A stretch of DNA of 64,000 bases from Siphonobacter curvatus (GTDB taxonomy: Bacteria > Bacteroidota > Bacteroidia > Cytophagales > Spirosomataceae), in NCBI RefSeq assembly GCF_002943425.1, contig NZ_PTRA01000001.1, forward strand, positions 2,914,001 to 2,978,000, read 5' to 3'. The position numbers were made by a program, and so were the translations under genes. Below, in pieces: positions 16,309 through 23,565 of the stretch (the first letter of the stretch is position 1; every line of letters starts with the position of its first letter). The notes under the pieces are model-generated. The model was not told where the DNA came from. It did not search any database and saw nothing but the letters and a program-made list of their open reading frames with translations.

Positions 16309-18078
16309 ATGTCTTTTTACGCCGAACGTCTGGCTCAGTTTCAGGGGGAATCCGAGCAATTGAGCCGTCGCTATAACTGGATTGGTACCCTTCGCTTTCT
16401 AACCGTGGTCCTGGCCGGAGCACTGATTTATCTGGCTCAGCGATCCAACGAAAGCGGGTACTGGTTACTACTGCTCTTGCCAGCGGTTTTTTTTCGGTAC
16501 CTGATGTATCGGCATGAACGACTGTCCGACCGGATTGCCCTCACCCGTCAACTTATTCAAATTAACCAGGATGAGCTGGATTACCTCAACGGCAGCCGCA
16601 TTCCGTTTCAGGCGGGGACGGAACATCTGCAAACGGCTCATTCGTATTCGTATGACCTCGATATTTTCGGTGAAAAATCGCTGTATCAGCACCTGAACCG
16701 TACGGCTACCAGCATCGGGCAGGCGGCCCTGGCCCAACAACTCCTCCACCGTTTGCCGGATGCGGCCATCACGCCACGCCAGCGAGCCGTTCAGGCATTG
16801 GCGACTCGTCCCGAGTGGCGGCAGGAATTTCTGGCCCTGGGTACAATGGGTCAGGATACGGCAGAGGAATACGCCGCTCTGGTTGAATGGAGCGAACGGA
16901 AAAGCCCGCCCGTCTCGGTTTTGACCCGTACATTAGCCATTATTTTTCCAGCCTTACTGGCCCTTTGTTTGGGTGGGTTTGTATGGACCTGGGACGATGA
17001 TTTTCTCACCCTGGCTGGTTTCATGGGACTCATTAACCTGTTTATTCTTTCCCGAAATCTGAAACAGGTGAAAGCCGAAACGGTGGATTCGGAACGCATC
17101 GGACTGATTATTAAAAAGTACAGTACACTCATCGCCGCCATTGAATCGCAAACCTTTCAATCGGAGGAATTACAGGATTTGCAACAACGCCTACGGACGA
17201 ACGGCTCCCTGGCCAGCACGCAGGTACGCCAACTTTCGTCCTTACTGGCGGCTATGAACGGGATTAACCATGCCCTGGCCGCCGTGCTCACCAACGGACT
17301 GTACGTTTCGCACGTGCATACCCTGCACCGGTTGTTGCAATGGAAAGCTCAGTATGCGGCATCGCTACGTAGCTGGCTTGAAACGATTGGTACGTTCGAA
17401 TCGATTAACAGCTTTGCTAATCTTTCGTACAACAACCCGGATTTTGTATTTCCGTCGTTGTCGGATTCGGGCGAAATTGCGTTTAAAAGCCTGGGGCACC
17501 CGCTGCTCAACCGTACCAAACGCGTTACTAATGACGTACGTTTTTCGCCCCGATTCATGATTCTGACGGGTTCGAATATGTCCGGAAAGAGTACTTTTCT
17601 GCGGACACTGGGCATCAATATGTTACTGACCAACGTGGGTTCCTGCGTGTGTGCCACCGAAGCCCGGGTTCAGCCGCTGGACATTCTGGTATCGATGCGA
17701 TTGAACGACTCGCTGGCCGATAGTGAATCATACTTTTTTGCGGAAGTAAAGCGACTTCAATCCATTTTGCAGACGCTGCAAACGAAGCCCTGTTTCATTT
17801 TGCTGGATGAGTTATTCAGGGGTACCAACTCCGACGATAAACGGAACGGCACGATTGAAGTGATCAAGAAAATTATCCAGTACAATGCCTGGGGGGTGAT
17901 TGCCACGCACGACCTGGAGGTTTGCGAGATTACCGAACAGTATCCGCAAAAACTGATCAACAAACGCTTTGAAGTAGAAATTGTCAATGATGAACTGGTC
18001 TTCCCCTACCAGTTACTTGACGGCATTTGCCAGAACCGCAGTGCGACGTTTCTGATGCAAAAGATGGGAGTGATTTGA
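16309..18078 (+). CDS. Membrane-anchored MutS-like ATPase
   Basis: Protein of 589 residues whose C-terminal third is a MutS domain V ATPase: Walker A GSNMSGKST at about 421-429, Walker B ILLDELFRG at about 497-505 and the following THDLEVCE. Upstream is a MutS core/lever region. Two hydrophobic segments near the N-terminus (about 20-60) and two in the middle (about 205-245) imply membrane attachment, which true mismatch-repair MutS lacks; the DNA mismatch-binding domain I is absent. It matches a Bacteroidota family usually labelled MutS-related or DNA mismatch repair protein, whose job is not known. Start: ATG at 16309; an in-frame TTG at 16285 is less likely. It follows the GT4 gene by 54 bases and may share its transcript. 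Confidence 0.8.
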   Translation: MSFYAERLAQFQGESEQLSRRYNWIGTLRFLTVVLAGALIYLAQRSNESGYWLLLLLPAVFFRYLMYRHERLSDRIALTRQLIQINQDELDYLNGSRIPFQAGTEHLQTAHSYSYDLDIFGEKSLYQHLNRTATSIGQAALAQQLLHRLPDAAITPRQRAVQALATRPEWRQEFLALGTMGQDTAEEYAALVEWSERKSPPVSVLTRTLAIIFPALLALCLGGFVWTWDDDFLTLAGFMGLINLFILSRNLKQVKAETVDSERIGLIIKKYSTLIAAIESQTFQSEELQDLQQRLRTNGSLASTQVRQLSSLLAAMNGINHALAAVLTNGLYVSHVHTLHRLLQWKAQYAASLRSWLETIGTFESINSFANLSYNNPDFVFPSLSDSGEIAFKSLGHPLLNRTKRVTNDVRFSPRFMILTGSNMSGKSTFLRTLGINMLLTNVGSCVCATEARVQPLDILVSMRLNDSLADSESYFFAEVKRLQSILQTLQTKPCFILLDELFRGTNSDDKRNGTIEVIKKIIQYNAWGVIATHDLEVCEITEQYPQKLINKRFEVEIVNDELVFPYQLLDGICQNRSATFLMQKMGVI

Positions 18079-18120
18079 GGAGTTTTGAGTTGTGGGTTTT
18101 GAGTTTAGTGTTTTGAGAGT

Positions 18121-18170
18121 GTCCCTCATATTACAGACGGGGCTATTCACATTAAACCCCCTTCGGGGTT
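18121..18170 (+). repeat. Dispersed intergenic palindromic element, copy 2
   Basis: Contains ACGGGGCTATTCACATT followed by AAACCCCCTTCGGGGTT, whose ends pair. The 17-base core is identical to that in the copy at 61153-61200. It lies between the convergent ends of the MutS-like and fabI genes, just after G/T-rich text (18079-18120). Confidence 0.7.
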
Positions 18171-18225
18171 ATCATTGGCACTTGGCGTTTAGTCTGCTTG
18201 CTTGTGCAAAAACTGCGTTTAACAC

Positions 18226-18328
18226 GCTCACCCCGATTTATAATCGGGGTGGATTGGTCTAGCGTCTGCGACGCGAAACCACACCAACCCAATCATTCCA
18301 TGACGGTTACAAACCAATCGGGGTGAGC
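18226..18328. repeat. 103-bp element with 13-bp inverted ends and an internal competing hairpin
   Basis: GCTCACCCCGATT at 18226-18238 is repeated as its exact complement at 18316-18328. A second complement, AATCGGGGTG at 18242-18251, lies only 3 bases after the left arm, so the left arm can form either a tight 10-bp hairpin or the long 13-bp closure. Inside is a small GCGTC-TGC-GACGC hairpin. It resembles a short MITE or an attenuator-type switch; no target-site duplication and no ORF was seen. Confidence 0.6.
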
Positions 18329-18356
18329 TGCGTTCGTGCGTAGCTTGTTTTTCTCC

Positions 18357-19175
18357 TTACTCCTTCGGGGTCATCAGATCTACGATTTCGTGAGAAATGC
18401 CCACCGCCGAAAAGCCGCCGTCGTGGTACAGATTCTGCATGGTAACCGAACGCGTCAGGTCTGAAAACAGCGTTACGGCATATTCCGCACAGGCTTCGGC
18501 GGAGGCGTTACCGAGCGGAGACATTTTGTTGGCGTAATCAAAAAAGGCGTCGAAACCGCCGATTCCCGTCCCCGCCGTCGTTTTCGTGGGCGATTGCGAA
18601 ATCGTATTCACCCGCACTTTTTTCAGGCGTCCGTAGCGATATCCGTAACTACGGGCAATGCTTTCGAGCATGGCCTTGGCCTGGGCCATGTCCGTATAGT
18701 CGGGAAAGGAACGCTGGGCCGCAATGTAGCTGAGGGCAACTACGGAACCATATTCGGCCATAGCATCCAGCTTCTCGGCCGTTTGCAGCATTTTATGCAG
18801 GGATAAAGCCGATACGTCCAGTGATTTCAGGAACCATTCGTAGTTCAGATCGCCGTACTCCCGACCTTTCCGAATATTGGTACTCATGCCGATGGAATGC
18901 AGAACGAAATCGATTTTACCGCCCAATATTTCCTGCGACTGCGTAAAGAGTTTTTCCAAATCTGCCACATCGGTGGCATCCGCCGGAATGATCTGGGCCT
19001 CGCACTGCTCGGCGAGCTGGTTGATGGCTCCCATTCGCATCGCAATGGGAGCATTGGTCAGTACAAAACGGGCTCCTTCTTCGTACGCTTTTAAAGCCGT
19101 CTTCCAAGCGATGGAATTTTCATCCAAGGCTCCGGAAATGATTCCCCGTTTCCCTTTCAGTAAGCCGTAAGCCAT
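18357..19175 (-). CDS. fabI: Enoyl-[acyl-carrier-protein] reductase (NADH)
   Basis: FabI reduces trans-2-enoyl-ACP to acyl-ACP in the last step of each fatty acid elongation cycle, in the cytoplasm. The protein has 272 residues, normal for FabI. It shows the FabI-type nucleotide-binding loop GALDENSIAW (residues 16-25), in place of the classical GxxxGxG, and the catalytic signature Y-x6-K as YTDMAQAK (about 156-163), with the second Tyr about ten residues earlier in SYIAAQ. This is the target class of triclosan and isoniazid-like drugs. It is transcribed alone. Confidence 0.95.
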   Translation of the reverse strand: MAYGLLKGKRGIISGALDENSIAWKTALKAYEEGARFVLTNAPIAMRMGAINQLAEQCEAQIIPADATDVADLEKLFTQSQEILGGKIDFVLHSIGMSTNIRKGREYGDLNYEWFLKSLDVSALSLHKMLQTAEKLDAMAEYGSVVALSYIAAQRSFPDYTDMAQAKAMLESIARSYGYRYGRLKKVRVNTISQSPTKTTAGTGIGGFDAFFDYANKMSPLGNASAEACAEYAVTLFSDLTRSVTMQNLYHDGGFSAVGISHEIVDLMTPKE

Positions 19176-19340
19176 AGTATCTAACGTTAGTGTTTAGTCG
19201 ATGTAAAGATTCTGACGTTTTTCATTTCATCTCGGTTTTCAGGCGAATATTGAAAAACCAGTCGCAAAGAAACGGCTTTCGCTCAGGTCATCCAAGTATC
19301 TTTTCTTCCCGAAAATCTGGAATTAACCCGAAGCGATTCT

Positions 19341-19348
19341 TAGCTTTG
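19341..19348 (+). promoter_or_regulatory. Candidate promoter (-7) of the GNAT gene
   Basis: TAGCTTTG matches TAnnTTTG. CTGG lies at the correct 20-base spacing (19317-19320) but is a poor -33 element. Predicted leader about 46 nt before the ATG at 19401. Confidence 0.4.
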
Positions 19349-19400
19349 ATTCCATCAAATCAGCCGAAATTCAGGCCCGTCATTTCAACCTGTTTCTTGT

Positions 19401-19838
19401 ATGTTAACCATTCGTCCGGCCCAGGCGGAGGACCTCTCCGCCGTTCTGGCCCTGTACCAAAACGCCCTTGAAGACCCGGAAATCCTGAGTCCCGAACAGG
19501 CTCTGGCGACTTTTCAACGCATGCAGTCGTACCCGGATTACACCCTATACATAGCCGAACAAGAACAGGTAATTCTGGGCACTTTTGCTCTACTGATTAT
19601 GGATAATCTGGGCCACGCCGGAGCCCGCTCGGGTGTTGTCGAGGATGTGGCCGTGCATACCTCCGCCCAGGGTCAGGGCATTGGCCGGGAAATGATGACC
19701 TTTGCGATGGAGCGTTGCCGGGAGAAACAGTGCTACAAAATGGCCCTTTCCAGCAATCTAAAACGCGAAAGAACCCATGCTTTTTATGAATCGCTGGGAT
19801 TCCAGAAGCATGGGTTCAGTTTTCTAATTCAGCTTTAA
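19401..19838 (+). CDS. GNAT-family N-acetyltransferase
   Basis: Acetyl-CoA-dependent N-acetyltransferase, 145 residues, single GNAT domain. The acetyl-CoA pyrophosphate loop appears as VHTSAQGQGIGREMM (about residues 91-105, the Q/RxxGxG/A motif). The preceding strand GVVEDVAV and the late strand YKMALSSN with AFYESLGF (near 127-134) complete the fold. The substrate is unknown; small stand-alone members of this kind acetylate amines, amino acids or protein N-termini. It is convergent with the sterol desaturase family gene, with only 8 bases between the stop codons. Confidence 0.88.
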   Translation: MLTIRPAQAEDLSAVLALYQNALEDPEILSPEQALATFQRMQSYPDYTLYIAEQEQVILGTFALLIMDNLGHAGARSGVVEDVAVHTSAQGQGIGREMMTFAMERCREKQCYKMALSSNLKRERTHAFYESLGFQKHGFSFLIQL

Positions 19839-19846
19839 ATCTGGAG

Positions 19847-20752
19847 CTAAGCCTCTACTTCTTCCCGTTTTTCGACGGTAGACTGTTGTTGCCGCAGCTG
19901 CCGTGAAGTAAGCGTATGGCCGTCGTGCGACCAACCCGGAGCAGCGAATACGTAACGGAGTTTATCCGACCAAGAAAGCCCCGGCTGCGATACATCCTGA
20001 GCCAGGTGTTTCCATTCATCGAAGGCTACGTGTACAAAGTTCTGGCTGGGCAGCGGGTGCGTGAGGCCAAAACGGGTCGGTTCCTCCGCTCTTTCTTCGG
20101 CATAGGTACCAAATAGTTTATCCCAGATGATGAGCACCTGACCCATATTCTTGTCGAGATACGCGACGTTCGAGGCGTGGTGTACACGGTGGTGCGAAGG
20201 GGTAACCAGCACGCGTTCCAGTAAGCCCAACTTGCCGACCGTCTCGGTATGGAGGAAGAACTGATACGCCTGATTGACCGCATAGATGAACAGAATGTGG
20301 ACGCCATCGAAGCCTAACAAAGCCGCGGGTACATAAAACACATACCGGTACAAGGGTTGAAACATCGACGATCGCAGGGCTACCGTCAGATTGTACCGTT
20401 CGGCGGAATGGTGCGTGGAATGCACCGCCCAGAGCACGCGGCAATAGTGCTCTGCCCGGTGTAACCAGTAGAAGCAAAAGTCCTGGGCAAAGAATACGCC
20501 CACCCAGGCCGCTACGGGATGCTCCTGCCAATACGTCCACAGAAAAGAGTGGCGAGCCAGCCCGTCGAGTACGAAAAATGAGACGCCTTTCATGGCGACA
20601 TCCAGTACTAAACCCCCTAATCCGAGCAATAAGCTATTACGGGTTTCCTTGAAATTATACAATCCTAGTCGTTCACGATGTGAGATGTAAAGTTCTAAGA
20701 GAATAAAAAAAAGGTAGGTAGGAGTAGTAATTAAGGTAAATATACGTTCCAT
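19847..20752 (-). CDS. Sterol desaturase/fatty acid hydroxylase family membrane protein
   Basis: Integral membrane di-iron oxygenase of the fatty acid hydroxylase superfamily, about 301 residues. The histidine boxes that bind the two irons are present in order: HRAEH, HSTHH and HRVHH, within the catalytic half, and about four hydrophobic helices surround them. Start: ATG at 20752 (MERIFTLI); an in-frame TTG three codons earlier is less likely. Members hydroxylate or desaturate lipids, carotenoids or sterols; in Bacteroidota they are often simply called sterol desaturase although the substrate is unknown. Its neighbours give no hint. Confidence 0.88.
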   Translation of the reverse strand: MERIFTLITTPTYLFFILLELYISHRERLGLYNFKETRNSLLLGLGGLVLDVAMKGVSFFVLDGLARHSFLWTYWQEHPVAAWVGVFFAQDFCFYWLHRAEHYCRVLWAVHSTHHSAERYNLTVALRSSMFQPLYRYVFYVPAALLGFDGVHILFIYAVNQAYQFFLHTETVGKLGLLERVLVTPSHHRVHHASNVAYLDKNMGQVLIIWDKLFGTYAEERAEEPTRFGLTHPLPSQNFVHVAFDEWKHLAQDVSQPGLSWSDKLRYVFAAPGWSHDGHTLTSRQLRQQQSTVEKREEVEA

Positions 20753-20841
20753 GGCAATCAAGGTAAAACATCAATGGTCTTACAAAAATGCAACAAAACG
20801 CTTTTGCTTATACTTTTAAAATATTAAAACGAAATTAGAAG

Positions 20842-21627
20842 TTAAGGTAAGCTCAGCGTAGCTCGAACAGGTAAGTGATCAGAAGCGTAGGTTTCCTGAA
20901 TGACGCGATGTTCGGTTACTTTCCAGGGACCGCTGGTTAAAATGAAGTCGATGGTCTTACGAGGGTTTTCGACCGGAATGGTCGGAGCACAGTTCTGACA
21001 CGTTGATTGCAAGGACTGATTTAAAATTCGTAAGGTCTCACTTTCAGGCGTATCGTTCAGATCACCGGCCAGAATAATGGGCATGGGTACGGCTTTTAAA
21101 ATCCGAGCGATTTCTTTTGCCTGTAAAATCCGACTGGCGGGACCTCGCTGGGCATCCAGGTGCGTACAGGCCACGGTGATGCTACGCCCCGAGGGTAATT
21201 TCAGCTCGGCCATTCCCAGTACCCGTGGCTCACCGGGTTTCTGCGGATCCAAAGGTAACGGATAGCGGCGTTGATTTCGGAGGGGATATTTCGAGAGCAG
21301 GGCGACACCGTAATCTCCGCCATCGTGATCAATGGCTTTGACAAAGTACGCCTGCAAACCCGTGAGCTGAGCCAGTTTTTCGGCTTCATCGACCTGTCCG
21401 GAGCGGCGGGTACGTACGTCCACCTCCTGTATCATGACTACGTCCGGCTGGTCGCTTTTAATGACCCGGGCAATGGCCTCCAGATCAATAATCTCAGGTT
21501 TGGAAGGGGGATTGGCGTGGTGAATGTTGTAGGTCAGAACGCGAACCGTATCAGCACCCGAATGACTCGATGGACGGGTGCAACCTAGTAATACAACCAG
21601 CAGGGAAAGAGAAAGAACCGTTTTCAT
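20842..21627 (-). CDS. Secreted endonuclease/exonuclease/phosphatase family hydrolase
   Basis: Metal-dependent phosphodiesterase of the EEP superfamily, about 261 residues. The N-terminus is a lipoprotein signal: a hydrophobic run ending LLGC with Cys at about residue 15, so it should be anchored in a membrane. Catalytic motifs in order: TYNIHHAN, IQEVDVRT with the metal Glu, CTHLDAQRG, AGDLNDTP with the Asp/Asn pair, and a C-terminal SDHLPV with the catalytic His. Start ATG at 21627; the TTG one codon before is disregarded. The substrate may be a phospholipid, inositol phosphate or nucleic acid and cannot be settled. Confidence 0.86.
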   Translation of the reverse strand: MKTVLSLSLLVVLLGCTRPSSHSGADTVRVLTYNIHHANPPSKPEIIDLEAIARVIKSDQPDVVMIQEVDVRTRRSGQVDEAEKLAQLTGLQAYFVKAIDHDGGDYGVALLSKYPLRNQRRYPLPLDPQKPGEPRVLGMAELKLPSGRSITVACTHLDAQRGPASRILQAKEIARILKAVPMPIILAGDLNDTPESETLRILNQSLQSTCQNCAPTIPVENPRKTIDFILTSGPWKVTEHRVIQETYASDHLPVRATLSLP

Positions 21628-21725
21628 CAATAGAGCGTATTAAGCCCGTAAATAACACGCGAAACGGTACTTCTGCAAGCGATGCTTACCATGGTAATAC
21701 TAGGATAACATATTTGCTTCCAGCT

Positions 21726-21781
21726 TTTACTTCCTCCCACTAACACCGATGTAGTAATGGGAGGAAGTAAAGTCGATTGCA
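21726..21781. other. Long stem-loop between the DUF1080 and EEP hydrolase genes
   Basis: TTACTTCCTCCCA (21727-21739) pairs with its exact complement at 21768-21780, extendable to 14 bp, with a 28-nt loop. There is no T run on either side, so it is not a classical terminator, though it lies after the DUF1080 gene stop. It may protect mRNA ends or end transcription weakly. Confidence 0.55.
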
Positions 21782-21822
21782 TTTTTAGGATTACTAACAA
21801 ACAAGCGAGGCTATTGTGAATA

Positions 21823-22617
21823 TTATTTTTTACCCTTTTTGCTTTCACTCAAATCCATGATTTCCACTTTACGGAAATCGATGGGTTGCCCTTCACTCTG
21901 TAGAGCAATGAAGCCCGAACTCAGAATTTTGCCATCTACTTTCTGGGCTGGGTCGTACCGGTTTGCTACATCGCCGCCAATCTGCGGTTTCGAGTATTCC
22001 AAAACCGTTTCACCATTGATGATGTGCTTTACGAGCGAATCGCCTAGTACGATAAGTTCAGCCCGCACCCATTCGTCCTTGCCATAAGTCTTGGATTTAG
22101 AGTCGATACAATGCCGCGTATCTAGTTTACCTTCGTATACAATGTTGGTACCCGGCGAGCACATATTACCCGTCGGTCGGGGTTTCCCATCCCCCAGCCC
22201 GGCCAAAAACTGCATTTCTATTGATATGGGCCAATCCTGTTCCTTGGGCATGGTGCGTGGATCCTGCGAGTGAAACATCACGCCGCTATTCAGAATCGTG
22301 TACGAAGGAGCGTCCTTCCGCCAGGGATCGGCGAATTTATATTCAATGACCAGGTGGTAATGCGAAAAAGGCGTTTTGTAGTACAAATGCCCGTATTGTT
22401 CGTTGAAGTGATCGTACTGATCGTAACGGACTTTAATCATGCCGTCTTCAACCCGAAAGGTATTTCCGTAATTCACGTTTACATCGTGATGGTGAATCTT
22501 GACGATCCAGTCTTTAATGTCTTTGCCATTGAACAGCGAAACCCATTTTTTCTTTTGGGCCTGAACGGAGGAAGCGGCCAGTAGAGCCAGGCATACGAGG
22601 GTGTAGCGAATCTTCAT
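21823..22617 (-). CDS. Secreted DUF1080 (3-keto-disaccharide hydrolase) protein
   Basis: Exported protein of 264 residues: signal peptide 1-20 (ending VQAQ), then one DUF1080 domain, a concanavalin-like beta-sandwich. It starts with the family signature KWVSLFNGKDIKDWIVK near residues 24-40 and includes NSGVMFHSQDP and a late SSGFIALQSEGQPIDFRKVEI. The DUF1080 family is now also called 3-keto-disaccharide hydrolase; members act on oxidised sugars in the periplasm with Gfo/Idh-type dehydrogenases. The gene lies 26 bases after the methyltransferase gene on the same strand, so they may be co-transcribed, although a functional link is not evident. Confidence 0.88.
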   Translation of the reverse strand: MKIRYTLVCLALLAASSVQAQKKKWVSLFNGKDIKDWIVKIHHHDVNVNYGNTFRVEDGMIKVRYDQYDHFNEQYGHLYYKTPFSHYHLVIEYKFADPWRKDAPSYTILNSGVMFHSQDPRTMPKEQDWPISIEMQFLAGLGDGKPRPTGNMCSPGTNIVYEGKLDTRHCIDSKSKTYGKDEWVRAELIVLGDSLVKHIINGETVLEYSKPQIGGDVANRYDPAQKVDGKILSSGFIALQSEGQPIDFRKVEIMDLSESKKGKK

Positions 22618-22643
22618 TGAGGAAAAGCAGGTCTTTATTCCGA

Positions 22644-23465
22644 TTAGACGTTTTCAGAAGCGGCATACCCTTCTACAGCTTTCGGTTTTGTGGCCTGTAA
22701 GGCAAAAACCATCGGAATTTTGGCATCGAGGTGCCGAATCCGGAATTTGCCGGGTTCTACTTCTACGGTTTCGGCAAAGCAGTCGTAGGGCGAATAATCG
22801 TACTCCTGAAAAAAATCAATCTGTAACCCCTGACCAATCAGGCTGCTCAGTACCTCGCCCAGCGAATGATTCCAACCCACCGAGTCGGTCGTAATGGGAG
22901 CATCCGGATCGGCGTAGGTTCCCTGCGTAGTCTCTTCGATGGCTTCGGTATTAAAATACGAATACTGCACGTACCGGAAATGGCTGTCGAACATCCAGAC
23001 TACGGGATGAAATTCTGCAAAAACCAGACGTCCGCCCGGCTTCAGATGGCGGGCAATGACTTCCGCCCAGCGATCCAGGTCGGGTAGCCAGCCGATAACT
23101 CCATAACTGGTAAAAACCAGATCAAACTGCTGATTGAGGTTAAGATCGTAAACATCCGAACAAATGAACTGAGGCGTCAGCAGATCCATCTGAATCGCCA
23201 GTGATTCCGCCGAATAAATGGCAATATCTGACAAATCAACGCCCGTTACCTTCGCTCCCAGGCGAGCCAGCGACAGGGTATCCTGACCGAAATGGCACTG
23301 CAAATGCAGGATCGTTTTCCCCGCAACCTCCCCCAACAAGCCGAGTTCGATGTCTTTGAGCGAAGTAGCTCCTTTCATGAACCCTTCCAGATCGTAAAAA
23401 TCCGATTGCAAATGGTACAGGGTTCGCTGATTCCAGGTATTCCGGTTTTTTTCGAGGTAATCCAT
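22644..23465 (-). CDS. Class I SAM-dependent methyltransferase
   Basis: Cytoplasmic methyltransferase, 273 residues from ATG 23465 (MDYLEKNRNTWN). A longer reading from a TTG at 23513 adds 16 residues without family character and overlaps the terminator hairpin upstream. The SAM-binding motif I is LHLQCHFGQDTLSLARLG, followed by the acidic end of strand 2 (VTGVDLSD) and motif with FDLVFTSYGVIGWL. Members of this group methylate small molecules; the substrate is unknown. It may be the first gene of a pair with the DUF1080 hydrolase. Confidence 0.83.
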   Translation of the reverse strand: MDYLEKNRNTWNQRTLYHLQSDFYDLEGFMKGATSLKDIELGLLGEVAGKTILHLQCHFGQDTLSLARLGAKVTGVDLSDIAIYSAESLAIQMDLLTPQFICSDVYDLNLNQQFDLVFTSYGVIGWLPDLDRWAEVIARHLKPGGRLVFAEFHPVVWMFDSHFRYVQYSYFNTEAIEETTQGTYADPDAPITTDSVGWNHSLGEVLSSLIGQGLQIDFFQEYDYSPYDCFAETVEVEPGKFRIRHLDAKIPMVFALQATKPKAVEGYAASENV

Positions 23466-23504
23466 CCCTTCGGTTGTTTGGGCAATCAAGATAGGAAAAA
23501 TCCT

Positions 23505-23548
23505 GAAAAGCAAAGCCGCCGTACTCCCCAGCGGAACTACGGCGGCTT
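23505..23548 (-). terminator. Intrinsic terminator of the phosphoesterase-PQQ gene
   Basis: Minus-strand 11-bp perfect stem (AAGCCGCCGTA at 23513-23523 with 23538-23548, 14-nt loop) followed by TTTGCTTTT. It begins 18 bases after the stop at 23566. Confidence 0.75.
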
Positions 23549-23565
23549 CGGAAAAACGTGAAGGC

